Origin: Halichoerus grypus
Lineage: Eukaryota > Chordata > Mammalia > Carnivora > Phocidae
Assembly: GCF_964656455.1 (NCBI RefSeq)
Contig: NC_135718.1
Span: forward strand, 48,174,014-48,238,013
DNA: 64,000 bases
Direction: 5' to 3'
The translations under genes and the position numbers were made by a program. Below the pieces are notes generated by a model. That model did not search any database and was not told where the DNA came from. It saw only the letters and a program-made list of their open reading frames with translations. Positions 9,960 through 21,094 of this stretch are shown piece after piece. Every line of letters starts with the position of its first letter. Within the stretch, counting starts at the first letter, position 1.

Positions 9960-10475
9960 GCCTCATTAGACATCATTCATTCATCCCATCAGTCATTCAT
10001 CCGTGCAGTGCTCGCTCTGGAACAGGTCCCGTGCTAAACCCTGAAGGAACAGGGGTCAGGGGGACACACTCACGGCCTCCCTGGGGCTGACAAGTCGGTA
10101 GAGGGTGACAAGCAGGGAAGCAACTGGGGAAAGTGTGGTTTGTGCCGTGATGGAGGGAAGCACAGATGAGGGCCCCCTAAGCCCAGCCTGGCATATCAGG
10201 GAAGGCTCCCTGGAGGAGCCGACATCTAAGTTGGGGTCTGAATGATAAGCAGGAGTTAGCCAGGCGAGGTGAGATGGTGCTCCCGCTGAGAGCAAAGCAG
10301 AGGCAGAGACCACAGCACGAGCAGGGAGGCACTAGGCAGGGGTGAGGGGCAAGGGGGACCTGGAGAGAGGAGGAGCCCTGTAAGACAGGCCACAGAAGAC
10401 CTGTGGGCTTTACCCCAAGTGAGGAATTAGTTTTTCAGCAGAGGAGTGAGCGAGCAGATGTGGGCTCTGGAACCG
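9960..10475 (-). mobile_element. L2 LINE 3' region, antisense
   Basis: Starts with the reverse L2 end ('cattcattcatcccatcagt'), then 'aggaacaggggtcaggggga', 'gggaaggctccctggaggag' and 'gggtctgaatgataagcagg', in reverse L2 3' order over about 500 bp. Confidence 0.75.
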
Positions 10476-10854
10476 ACCCTTTGACTACAGTGCAGAGAGG
10501 AAACAGAACAGGGGCAGTCCCCTGTGAGCAAGGCCTTGGCAGGAAAGGGGGGGATTGGGATTTAAAAACAACAGGAGAGCTAAGAGACTGGCCACTCAGT
10601 GAATGGGAGACTGAGGGGGTGGGAGGTGCACGAGGAGCAACTGGGCAGGGTCCACCACCCATGGACAGCTGTCCTGTGGCTCATCCAGGGCTGGAGTCCC
10701 CATCCTCCCCTGGGCACTGTGACCGCCAAGTGCACTGGGAGCCTCGGGCTCCACCTCCGCCTCCCTGCTGAGCACCTGTCCTCCCTACCCCATCCCAGAG
10801 TGCAGAGGGGTGAGGGGGTCCTGACCTCACACACCCAAGCTCAGTGTGGCTCTA
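10476..10854. other. Unassigned GC-rich sequence
   Basis: Possibly more of the preceding L2, but too diverged for me to tell. No gene. Confidence 0.35.
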
Positions 10855-11042
10855 GCACCTTCAGAGTGACTGGGGGCAAGTGAGCAAACTTTCTCGAATG
10901 TGGGGCTCCATATCCATCAAACCTAACAGTCACTGGACATGTCGGTGCTCAGGGGCTTCAATGAGATGAGACACGTAAGGCCCCCGGGTCTGCCCAGAAC
11001 ACGCCAAGCATTCAGTAAGTGGTGCTCCTGTTATTATTATGG
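10855..11042 (+). mobile_element. MIR SINE
   Basis: 'tgactgggggcaagtgagca', 'ggctccatatccatcaaacc', 'tcaatgagatgagacacgta' and 'ccaagcattcagtaagtggt' form a sense MIR with its 3' end. Confidence 0.65.
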
Positions 11043-11504
11043 CTCAGCCAAGCCTGCAGGTCCTCCTCAGACCCCTGCTCAGGGGAAGGGAGCAGCCCCC
11101 AGGTCCACGGCAGGGTCCGTCTTGTCCCCCCTCCTGCCCCCTGCTTGCCGAGTGCGGGCGAGCACAGGCGGAGGCCCCCTCTCTGGGAGCAGGTCAGGAA
11201 GGCGGACAGAGGGGGGTGGCCGTGACGGATGGCTCTCGGCAGTTCTACGATGCGTCAAACGTTTAATGGAAGTCAGCGAGGGAGCCCGCCCTTCCCGCAC
11301 TGCGGGGCGCAGGTTTGGGGGCCCTCTTCTTCTGCCTTGCTGATGTTCCCTGACGTTCTGGGAGCATGGAAGGCACTTAGGTGCTTTGCTGAGAAGGAAG
11401 AGAATACCAAATGAAGCTGAGACCTCCTTTCCTTGTCTCTGACAAGGACACGTTCTTTCAGGAAAGGAGAGGGAAGTGGGCCAAGCACCCTCAAAGGCAA
11501 CAAG
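11043..11504. other. GC-rich unassigned sequence
   Basis: CpG-containing block around 11150-11320. A minus-strand open frame of 198 codons (11079-11675) spans this block and the adjoining MIR, so its length is fortuitous. No gene called. Confidence 0.4.
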
Positions 11505-11720
11505 GCAGAAGAGCTCCAGCACCAGGAGCCGAGGCCTGCCTTTTCCTGGCTGTGTGACCTCGGTGAGATTCAAAACTACTCCAGGCCTCAGCTTCTTCGT
11601 CCCTAAAATAGGGATCATAACAATAATCCCTACTTTGTAGGGCTGTTGTAAGATTACACAGGGAAATCTACACATACAAAGAACTAGAACAGAGCCTGGC
11701 GCACAGCAGGTGCTCAGTCC
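11505..11720 (+). mobile_element. MIR SINE, nearly full length
   Basis: 'ctggctgtgtgacctcggtg', 'cctcagcttcttcgtcccta', 'agggctgttgtaagattaca' and 'agcctggcgcacagcaggtg' give an almost complete sense MIR. Confidence 0.9.
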
Positions 11721-11754
11721 GAGCTGGCCGTAACAACAGGGGAAAGACCGGTAG

Positions 11755-11850
11755 GAGGCCCTCTGGGCTGCCGTCCTGCCCTACTGCCCACTTGCTGTGT
11801 GGCCCCGAGTAAGTTCCCTACCCTGTCTGGGCTTGGGTTTCCTTACTCTG
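11755..11850 (+). mobile_element. MIR SINE fragment
   Basis: A second MIR 5' half directly after the previous one: 'cttgctgtgtggccccgagt' then 'gggcttgggtttccttactc'. The two are probably independent insertions. Confidence 0.65.
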
Positions 11851-12059
11851 CCCCTCCAGGGCTTCAAGGCTCCTCTTTGCACCTAGTCAGGGCCACACCT
11901 GCCCATGACCAAGAGGGACCCGCATACCTGAGTTCAGTGTGGCTTTCCCAGAGCTTTCTCAACACTGGCCACCTCAAAGCCAAATTCATCCTGAGATGAG
12001 CAATGATGCCCAGATAGTTGAAAGCAACAGAGACAGGAGGGGCTGGCTTCCATCACCTC

Positions 12060-12250
12060 CCCCACTACTCTCCTTCTTCGCCCCAGCACGGCAACCCCCA
12101 CAGGCTGGCTTCCTTGACCCTCCCCTTCTGCTCATCCTTACCTCCAAGCCTTTTCTTTACTGCCCTCATTCCTCTGCTCCTCAAATCCTTCCCACCCCTT
12201 AAGCCCCGTTCAATCCATGCCTCCTCCAGGCAGCCTTCCAGCTCCCCTTC
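12060..12250 (+). mobile_element. L2 3' UTR-like fragment
   Basis: Pyrimidine-rich stretch with 'catgcctcctccaggcagcc' resembling sense L2. Weak match. Confidence 0.4.
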
Positions 12251-12434
12251 CCAGCCCCTCCAGAACAGACCAACAGTATCATAGATCTTGGAAAGAACAT
12301 GATCAAGTGGAACAGATTGGGCCAAAGAAGATGAGGCAAAATGGGTGGAGCTGATCAGAAATGCCATGCCCGAACCAGAGCAGGGCGTCACACCAGACAA
12401 GCTACGAGCAGAGGCAGGGAACCCCACTACCCCA

Positions 12435-12575
12435 GTATAATAATAGTCATCCTGTGGGGGGAACAGTCCAGCTGCTGGGCACTACTCCTTACGACCCATT
12501 TTGCAGATGAGGAAAACTGAGGCTCCGGCTGAGTAAGTCACACGTGGATTAGAAAGTCAGTGAGTGCCAGTACCA
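12435..12575 (-). mobile_element. MIR SINE, antisense
   Basis: 'acccattttgcagatgagga' and 'aaactgaggctccggctgag' are reverse MIR core. Confidence 0.75.
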
Positions 12576-13169
12576 GGATTCCCACGGGTCCTGGCCATCA
12601 AGTCCAGGGGCCACACCATTAACCCAGTCACAGGCTTTTCGGGCTCTCTTGCCAGACAGGGCTGTGGCCAGAATCCACTGGGAGGTAAGGCTGGAGCTCA
12701 GAAACACAGCTGGTCCTGGAGAGAGAGCCCTGAGCTCCTGCAGGGAGACTTAGTCAAGTCACCCCACCCTGCTCCTCCCGAGGCCCAGTTTTATTAGGGA
12801 AATTCCCTCCCCTGGGTCTTGACAATACTCGGCCTCTGACGAACCCTGCTACAGTGATGAACTCAGTAGGCACTCAAAAGGATGTTTCCAAATGGGTGAC
12901 GGGCAAGCCTCGGCCTGCCGGGAAGCCCTCTTGGGCACAGGCAGGCACACCCCAGGCCACAGCAAGTTCACAGAGCATCGCCCTGGCTGGAGGCGGTTCT
13001 CTGAGAACCCAAGGGTTGTCCCGCCTCCTCCATGCAGAACACCAGTGCGTGGGATGGGGGTTCACCCCTCGAGCTGCTGACAGCCTGGATTTCTAACAAC
13101 CAACTTCAATTCTCTTCCCTCCCTCTCGGGCACCACCGATCTCTCCCCCAGCAAATAGCCCTGAGCTGG
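12576..13169. other. Unassigned single-copy sequence
   Basis: No repeat or gene recognised. Confidence 0.4.
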
Positions 13170-13720
13170 CTGTCCTGATAAACTGGGGCTTTGGGGACTT
13201 TCTTCAAGTGCCTTGTAAATGGAAGCGTCTCAGACCGACAGCTCTCAGTGTTCAATGAGATTATATTTCTTATTTAAATAGCTGATTGGAGGATTGGTTT
13301 CAAAGTAAGGCGCCGTATGCCCAGGGCCTCCTCTGGGCTCCCAGGGAGAAGCAATATAGTGTGGCATTGTGCGACGGGGCCTCTCCTTGCAGCTCTGGCT
13401 CCCATTCAGATGCCTCCGGGATGGGGGGAGCCAGTCACCATGGGGGATAAAAGCCGCCTCCCCTCTTGGTTTGGGGAGCCGGAGATTATGCCTTTCATTC
13501 AAGAGCGCCTTCTCCGGGGCTCCCCACCACGCTCTGCACCAGTTGTCTCCCCTCTCAAAGCGACGAGGAGATAAAAGGCAATGTGTTCGCTTCATCCCAC
13601 CTCCGGGGAGAGCTCAAATCAGTCTTTTGTCAGTGGAGGATAAGCGCCACCATTTTAGGAAGGCTCGTTGTTCAGCGTGCTCTGTTGGAAGGTTTTGTAC
13701 CAGCTCTCTCCGCCGTTTGT
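13170..13720. promoter_or_regulatory. Candidate conserved non-coding element with four GATAA motifs
   Basis: Repeat-free block carrying GATAA at 13177-13181, 13446-13450, 13570-13574 and 13639-13643, two ATTGG (inverted CCAAT) cores at 13280-13298 and scattered CpG in otherwise mixed-composition sequence. It resembles conserved enhancer DNA, but motif density alone is weak evidence. Overlapping open frames on both strands have no recognisable product. Confidence 0.25.
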
Positions 13721-14150
13721 GCAGTGGTTTCCCTGGCCCCGTGCTGGGCCCCGGGCAGCCTGACGCATGCTTTCTGATTCGGAACCCACACCCGGCCCCT
13801 CGAGAGGTGGCATCGTCGTGGGTAGCAGGTGACCCCTGGCCCTTGGGGAAGGACGAGGTGTGCACAGGACCCAGTTCTGCCTGAACGGGGCCACGCAGCC
13901 CCTGCGAGGGCCCGAGCTCTTTGCTTAGAGCAAAATCACAATTAATTGTGTGTCAAAATAACATATCTGTAACAGCAGCATTGGACCATGTGCAATCCCT
14001 CTCCTTTCAAGCTTTTGTCTGCCCAGGACCGGAGGGGCTTGTCAGGGCATCTTTGACACAGGCTGGCGGCCCCCGTCAAAAGCAGCCCCAGAATCTCGGT
14101 GACCGTCCCAGAGCCCCAGACAAGAGGAAAGGCCAGTGGTGGCCTTGCAG
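13721..14150. other. Unassigned sequence
   Basis: No repeat recognised. The AT-rich part at 13930-13985 has a short conserved-looking stretch but nothing decisive. Confidence 0.35.
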
Positions 14151-14231
14151 GGTGCCCGGCTTGGTTTGCGGGGCCGGGCGGGGCGCGCGGTGTTCGCTCG
14201 TGGCAGCTGCGGCGCAGGGGCGGGTGGTTTG
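14151..14231. other. Short CpG-dense patch
   Basis: I count 12 CpG dinucleotides in about 80 bp, far above the surrounding sequence. It is too short to be a typical CpG-island promoter. It could be an orphan unmethylated patch, or a remnant. No transcript evidence in the sequence. Confidence 0.5.
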
Positions 14232-14774
14232 GTATGCCAGGCACATCCAGCGCCTCGTGCATCCAGGCACCGCAATCAGGTAGCTGATGGGGATGCAAGT
14301 CACATCGCCTGGACCACTGCCGCAGCGAACTGATTCATGCTGCTACTTTGAGGCAGGGAGAAGGGACAGCGGGGCCCAGAGACGAACCAGCCTGGCTTTA
14401 TTATACAGCTGCTGTTTTCAAGCTGGAATATTCCATCCTCTCCTGCCCCCTCGCTTTCTGCAGAGCCGGCGTTGGCTGCCTACCTGCAAAGACAGTGCTC
14501 ATGCTGGCCCCTGGCTCTGACTGAACAACGGCATTATGCAATGCATAAAGAGTACCCGGGCAACGGACACAGGCATGGCTTAATTCGCTCAGTGCCCAGT
14601 GGCTTTTGAACGCCCCTGCATTCAGCCTTTATCCCGAGCGGCCCCGGGCCTCCCCTACCCTTTATTCCCCATCCCTCCCCATCACAAGCCTCCCTACACA
14701 GGTCTGCAATGGAGCTGATAGCCATGAAATGAGGGACACAAAGGCAAGGGGAGACAAGAGCGCTCTGTAACTGG
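14232..14774. other. Unassigned sequence
   Basis: No repeat or gene recognised. Confidence 0.35.
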
Positions 14775-14935
14775 GAAAGACTCTGGCTCTGGGTAAGGAG
14801 ACCTGGCCATCAACTCACCGGGTGGCCTTAGCCAGTCCCTTCCCAGCTCGGAGTTCCAGGTCCTGTCTGCAGATGAAAGATGAGAACCAAGTCCCAGAAG
14901 GGCTTTTGCAACTCTGACGTTCTATAATCTGGGTA
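14775..14935 (+). mobile_element. MIR SINE
   Basis: 'actctggctctgggtaagga', 'gtggccttagccagtccctt' and 'aactctgacgttctataatc' fit a diverged sense MIR. Confidence 0.6.
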
Positions 14936-16215
14936 GACACAGCTCAAAGCCATTGTTCACTTACTGATCGTGTAGGTCCTACGGTGTATCGATGATATTC
15001 ACCTTGACTGTGACCTAAGGCCAGGCCACAGGTCAGGACAGTAAATGCCAGATGATGCCCGTGGCACGCTGGTGCCCGCCTGGCCTGTCTACGGCAGCGG
15101 CCGCTACCCAGATGCAGCTTGCATTTGCCCTGTAGGACTAGGAAGTCCAGTTTTGCGAGGTCCTCCAATTCTTAAAAAAAAAACAAACAGAAATGTGAAA
15201 TTTTATGCCAAGTGTCACAATTTTAAAATGTTCACTCAATTTCTTGTAAACACTGTCAAGTCAAACAAAATCTATCAGCGACTTTATCCGCTCAACAGGC
15301 TTTCAGTTTATAAAGTCAGGACCTGACAAGGATACCAGCTGTCTGGACTCCAGGGGCACCATCCTATAGAAGCCAAAGTCGGGTAATGGGTGTTCCTGGG
15401 ACCAGACAAATTCTACAGGGCAAGGGTGCCCCATTATGCTTTGAGAAGAGAAGAGGAAAGGAGGGGAGGGGAGAGCAGAGGAGAGAGAAACCAAAACCGG
15501 GCCCAATGTCTGGGCTAAATGGATGGCCCCCTTTCCAGAAGTGAGGGAAATATTCCTGTGGAGCCTGCTGGCTCTCACCTCCTCACTGCCCCTGCTACCT
15601 GACCAAGTAGGGCCAGACGACATGCCTAGACTCCCGGCTCCCCCACCCCCGTGTGCCTGGGAAAGTGATTCTACCACTTAAGTTACCACCTGCCCACCCA
15701 GACCCTGGCTCCCTACACTTCGGGCCTCAGTCTCCAAATCCTGCCCTCCCGATGCAAGCCCTCCCAGCAGACAGCATTTGCGGGCACTGTCGTATAAAGA
15801 TCCCAGGACAACCAGGAGAGCAGACCTCTGCCCACGGAATCCCAAACCAGCGGCAATGTCCCATCAGCCCAGCTTATAAAAATACATCCTAAAGAAGAGA
15901 TGCCACATCTTAATAACATACCTGCAAGTCTCTGAGGCCACAAGTTCATATTATTTCAACAAGTACTGAACAATTAATATTTGCCAGCAGGGAGGGAAAA
16001 TATTAGGTACAAGGAGCTCCTTGAGGGCCAGGAGAAAGGACATACTCATCTACATGTTCCATCAGATGAAAACGCGGGAGTAGGCAGTCTGGGGCTAAAA
16101 GCAACCATCTTTTGTACAGATTGAGAGATCACTATATTACAGCACCAGACTTGCTGTCAAAAACATCTTCACAGACACAGCATTAATATAGGAGGCATGA
16201 GGCCATCTCCCTACT
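14936..16215. other. Unassigned sequence with a polypurine run
   Basis: Nothing gene-like. A pure purine run lies at 15442-15475. The AT-rich part at 15170-15320 may be a DNA-transposon remnant, but I cannot name it. Confidence 0.35.
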
Positions 16216-16219
16216 CATC

Positions 16220-16800
16220 ACTGTAATACGAAATCAAGATCCTCTGTAGGACGTAGATCAGATTGCCATGGCAGGCCAGAGGAGAAAGAGGTGATATCTG
16301 ATCTGTCCTCTAAACATCCATGCGGAGGTGCGGGAAGGGTGTCTGTCCCTCCCCTCCAAATAAAGGGCAAGGGCACCAGTGAGAGCAAAGATGGGGGAGT
16401 GTGCAGGAAGTGGGAGGGATAGTCTGCTGGGTGAGTGGTCCCCAACTCCGGGGAAGTTCAGGCTGGCTGCAGCCAAGGGGACATGGGAGGAGACAGTTGG
16501 AAAAGGTAAGAGAAGGTGATTAGAGGCCAGGCAGATGGAAGAGTTTATGCTTTATTTTGTAAGCAATAGGGAGCCACTGGATGTTCACGGAGAGAGGGAT
16601 TCCATTAAAACTGAGTTTCAGAATGAGCCTCCACTGGCTACATGGGAGAGCAGTCTGGAGGCTAGGAGAGTGACCAGGAGACAGGAACAAGGGAGTTGGG
16701 GGGATGACGGCCTGAACCAGGGCAGGGGCGATGGGGTGGCAGAGAGGAGACGGACATCATAATCAGCATAGAGTCCAAACAGCTTGGCAAGTGATTGGAT
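16220..16800 (-). mobile_element. L2 LINE 3' region, antisense
   Basis: 'aagcaatagggagccactgg', 'gagtttatgctttattttgt', 'cagtctggaggctaggagag' match the reverse L2 region that reads 'gcaatgggaagccattggag' in the consensus. Confidence 0.65.
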
Positions 16801-17274
16801 ACCAGGGGTAATGATGGAAGCTTCCTGCAGTGTAGGGAGGATTATGGCGCCACCCTCAGAAGGAGGAGGAACGGGTTGGGGAGGGAAAAAGATGGTCTCA
16901 GACCCATGCCCTGAAGGGACGACCAGTCGAAGGTCGAAGGTCGATGAGCAACCTCTGGGCTTGGCTGTGTGCGTTGGAGGACCCTGGCACAGGCGAGGGG
17001 GTCTGGAGCTGGGGGATGCTGGGCAGCCAAATTCCCAAGGAGGCACTGCAGAGGAGGCACCAGCCCACCAACACTCCCCAAACCCCCGTCCACTGGGCCA
17101 GAGGCTGGTCCGTGAGCTCCAGCCTCTAGGTCCTGGGAGGCCCTAGTGCCTTATGGGGACCATAAATATTTGCCTCGTTAAGAGCCCTAACTGGAGACTC
17201 AGCAACAGCTTCTCCACTGTGGTAATTGACACATCTTTCATGGCAGGCTTAAGGAGGGAAACCGTCTCAAGTGA
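16801..17274. other. Unassigned GC-rich sequence
   Basis: Could continue the antisense L2. It contains a direct repeat 'tcgaaggtcgaaggtcga' (16927-16944). No gene. Confidence 0.35.
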
Positions 17275-17440
17275 TGGCACTTCACACTCGGTACTTGACA
17301 TTTCCGAGGCACTCCACAGGCATTAGCTAATTAATCCTTGAGTCTGTTTAGCCCCCAAAAGAACTCCCAGAGGCTGCACTTGTACCCCATGGGCAGGAGT
17401 CGCACACCCTCCTGAGGCTCAGGATACCGAGCGTGGGGGT
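17275..17440 (-). mobile_element. Probable MIR-family SINE, antisense
   Basis: 'ggcattagctaattaatcct' with 'ccatgggcaggagtcgcaca' and 'cctcctgaggctcaggatac' loosely follows reverse MIR order. Confidence 0.4.
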
Positions 17441-17689
17441 GACAGCCTTGGAGATAGCCACTCGCCCGCTCCCTCCCTAGATGGATCCCTAGGCTACAGG
17501 CAACCGGCAAGGGAGCCTGAGAGAAGAGGCCTTCACTGTGCGGGTGTTTCCAGGGAAAGAGACGGCAAGGTGGGGCGAGGGCCAGGAGACTGACATGCGC
17601 TCAGCCGAACCAGGCGCTGCCCCACTGCGCACTTTACGTTTTGCTGATCACTTTTAGTGACTACGCATTTCGCCATCAAAACGATCCTT

Positions 17690-18010
17690 GTCTTACGTTG
17701 GATTCCCCCAGGAGGAGCCCCTGAGACAAGGATTCAAGGTCAAGCAGTGTTTTGGGAATGCGATCCCAGGAAGCACCAGTTGGGGAGCAGGAAGAGAGAT
17801 AATGAAGGGACAGAAGCCCACGCAGGATGTGTTGTGGTGCGCAGGCAGGTCCCACCCCGCTGGGGCCCTGGAGATTCACAGAGCACACTTCAGGGAGCCC
17901 CCATCAGCCATAGGTTGAGGGTTGCAAGCGGAGCGTTCACTCCCTCCACCTGCCCGTGCCACCTGTGCATCCAGATCCACCAGAAAGCCCTGCAACGAAT
18001 ATCCCCAGGT
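17690..18010 (+). mobile_element. Unnamed interspersed repeat, copy 1
   Basis: Shares ordered blocks with 37930-38200: 'gagacaaggattcaaggtca' versus 'gatacaagggtttgagcaca', then 'tgcgatcccaggaagcacca' versus 'ggtgatcccagggaacccta', then a purine-rich stretch. Two diverged copies in one window indicate a dispersed repeat. I do not recall the family name. Confidence 0.5.
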
Positions 18011-19194
18011 GCTTGCCTCAGACACCGCCAGGAATGGAGAGCCCGGGAACCATCAGTGCCCAGAGACACGGACAAAGCACCAGCAGCATCGGGCATAATA
18101 CCACCATTCCCTACTTTCAGAGAGGAAGTTCCCGAGGCTCCGAGGTGGGACCTATGTGGCCAAGCTCACACAAGTGGGAAGCAGTGGAGCCCGTGACCCA
18201 AGTCCCTTTGCCTCCAAAGCCTGGGTTCTTTCCACTGTGTCCCACTGTCTTCCAGGCCCAGCTTCTCCTCTCCTCCCGCCTTTCTCCTCGTCCTAGACCC
18301 ACAAAACAAGGGACAGGCTGTCTGCTAATGGCGTCGGTTCCCCCCCGAATCAGTCTCTCAGACACCGGACTCTCGAGCAGGTTTCCCTGGGCTAAAGGCT
18401 TAAAGACAGGTCTGTCTGTTGACAAGGTCTGGAACCAAGCGAGCAACCCTCCCTCCGCATGATCTATTCCTCCATTCGCAAGTCCCATTTTTTTTTTTAC
18501 TTGGCCCTTTAATTCATCTGATAACTTTGCGAAGTGCAGATCTGCAGGGTTTCAAAGAGCTGTAAATTCTCCATCCCGATGCCACCACTCCTGCTGCTGG
18601 GTTTGTGCTTTGTTTTTGCTTGCATAAGCCAGTGGTAAGCACTTATCGCTGGTTGGAGAACTGAATTTGGCAGGAGAGATTTCTGTGCATTTGGGGGATT
18701 AATTTGCCAAGCACCTTCCCCAGCAGAAATTCGAAGGACAGGAGCCAAGTGTAGAGGGGTGCAGGCAGCCTGGCAATCACGAGCCAAACCCTCTTCCGTA
18801 GGCGGCTCTCTCCAACCTCGAGACGAAAGGCAACATGTCCCTGCTTTCACATCCCAGAAGGCTCTGTCTCCTCCTCCAATGAGCACTGTCCCATCAGAGT
18901 CCAGCTCAGGAGGGAAGCTGAGGGCCAAGGAGGTGGTGAGGTGGCCAGGTGGAAAAGGGAAAGGCCCCGGGACCAGGCATGTCCCGGACAGTGGGGCACA
19001 TACTTAGCCCAGCCACCAGGACTGGAAAACTCACAGGTAAGCAGGTGCAGCAGTAAGTGAGGATGGCCAGCCACGAGCATCAGTAGGACCAGCTACAGGC
19101 AATAAGCAAGAGTGACCAGAAGTCTCGGAAAGGGAAATAGGCAGAGATCTGGCAGGTAGATTGGCAGTCATAATGTTGATTCTCTTTCAAAGGA
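18011..19194. other. Unassigned sequence
   Basis: Nothing recognised. Open frames up to about 180 codons here are overlapping and antisense to one another, with no domain. Confidence 0.4.
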
Positions 19195-19375
19195 GGGGCA
19201 CCTGGGTGGCACAGTCGGTTAAGCGTCCTGCTCTTAGTTTCAGCTCAGGGTTGTGAGATCGAGCCCTGTGATGGGCTCCGCACTGAGCGCGGAGTCTGCC
19301 TGAGATTCCCTCTCCCTCTGCCCCTCCCACTCGTGCTCGTTCTCTCTCTCTCAAATAAATAAATAAATCTTTAAA
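19195..19375 (+). mobile_element. CAN-SINE
   Basis: Sense copy from 'ggggcacctgggtggcacag' to 'aaataaataaataaatcttt'. Flanking similarity (ctttcaaagg and ctttaaaggt) is too weak to be a firm TSD. Confidence 0.9.
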
Positions 19376-20049
19376 GGTGTGCTGGAAATGGCTTATACAG
19401 CTCTCAAAATGCAATTGTTATATTTCCAGAAAGTCTACAAGTAGTTGTTAAACACAGCCATTATTAAAAATTAAATTATATAAACTTAAAATTCAGCGAT
19501 TTATATTAAGAACAGAGGTAAAAAAAAAAAGTACTCAAAATTTATTACTTCCTAATTCTTTTACTACTTCTTAGTATCATCGATATTGTTGAGTTTATTT
19601 ACATCTATTGTATCTGTATGATGGTGATTCTTTATCCTAATGGCTATCGAGCATCTCCTAAAGTTAACCGTGTTGGTAGTATTTACACCATGGAAACTGG
19701 CAAACACTAAACATTTGGGCTTCATTCCCACCCCCCTGGAAAACCAGTGTTTAGCAGGATTTACCAGCACATTACTGGTAATTGCTACCCTAAATCAAAC
19801 ACTTCCTCTCTCTCCGGCACCAGCTACGCACCTCATGCTTATTACAGTACAACCTGGGCGTGTACGACATACCAGTTATTACAAAATACTGACTGACTTT
19901 CAGTTTGGTTGGTAAATAGCTGCTGTCCCAAACCCCCTGTGAAAAGGGCATCTTCCCTCCAGCACACAGCCCCTCCCACAATGCCACGAAAGGACAGTCC
20001 CTGAGCCTGTTCTCGCATCGGCATTCGTGCAGTTGTCAATATCTGCACC
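19376..20049. other. AT-rich unassigned sequence
   Basis: May contain a decayed DNA transposon around 19700-19770. Not assigned. Confidence 0.3.
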
Positions 20050-20205
20050 ATAACCTGTTTACAACTATCCTACAAATTAGGTATTATTATCATCCCCATC
20101 CTACAGAGAAAGAAACTGAGGATCTGAGGGAAAAAAAAAACCCCACCAGAGTCACACAACTAACAAAAAAACAGAGCTGGGATGAACCCAAAGTTGGCCT
20201 GAGCC
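20050..20205 (-). mobile_element. MIR SINE, antisense
   Basis: 'ggtattattatcatccccat', 'agagaaagaaactgaggatc', 'cagagtcacacaactaacaa' form a clear reverse MIR with an A10 expansion in the middle. Confidence 0.85.
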
Positions 20206-21094
20206 CAGCCAGTGTTCCCAGACATGGGGCCACACCATTTCTCATTGGCCTGGAGGTCTGAGGGCTAGCGGCAGGGACTGGGCTCCAAGCCCCGGGAGAT
20301 GAATAGAATGAGGTATCTGCTCAGGTTAGCTGAGTAGGGCCCTGGGCTTGAGGGGAGGGGGCATGAGAAGGGCCCACTTAGTAAAACAGCTAGGCTTGTC
20401 TCATGAACAAGGCACGCCCTGGTCACTAGAGCCAGACAGCACACCAGAGATGGCCCGACAGCAAAGATGTCCTGGAGGCAGAAGCACTGAGATCCAGCCT
20501 AGAACCCCTGAGGTCTCAAAACAAGACTGGCCCATGAGGTTCAGGTAGTTCAAGAGTCCTCACAGCTGAGCCACTAGACATTATAGGGGCCCTCCCCTCT
20601 CCTCCCCTTCCGTTCGGTGCCCGGTCTGAGTCCTTGAACAGTGACGTATAAAACCCTATGTCTCTCCTCAGGAAGCTTACAATCTGTGCTAAGGAGAAGC
20701 TGCATGTACGTATGAATAATATAAATACTAAATATTTGGTTAACGTAACACAGGTGAGGTCACAAAGCAGGTGTCATGGCTGAGAGAAAGCTTCCAAAAC
20801 CAAGACAGAAGCCCTCCTCTGTAAGACATGCCATCTATTGGACAACACAAAGATTTTCCTATCACTACAACTCCCAGACATAGTGTGTGCCATGGTAAGA
20901 CTGAATCACGAAGTTAGCAGTTTTCTGGAGGAAAAATACTGCCTTGCTGCATAAAATATGCAAAATTATAAGAGCCATCCTGATTTCAGAAATGTGCATT
21001 GTAAGACAGAAAAATATATCCTCATGTTCCAAGGTCACTAGGACAAGGGATATGGCAAAGAGCCAGTCCCCTCAAAGCTTCCCTTGAGAATCAG
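20206..21094. other. Unassigned sequence
   Basis: No repeat or gene recognised. Confidence 0.4.

Noticed and set aside
11079..11675. 198-codon minus-strand open frame
   Set aside because: Extends through a MIR and GC-rich DNA; length is explained by composition.
17657..18196. 179-codon plus-strand open frame
   Set aside because: Overlaps a dispersed repeat and is opposed by other frames; no recognisable domain.
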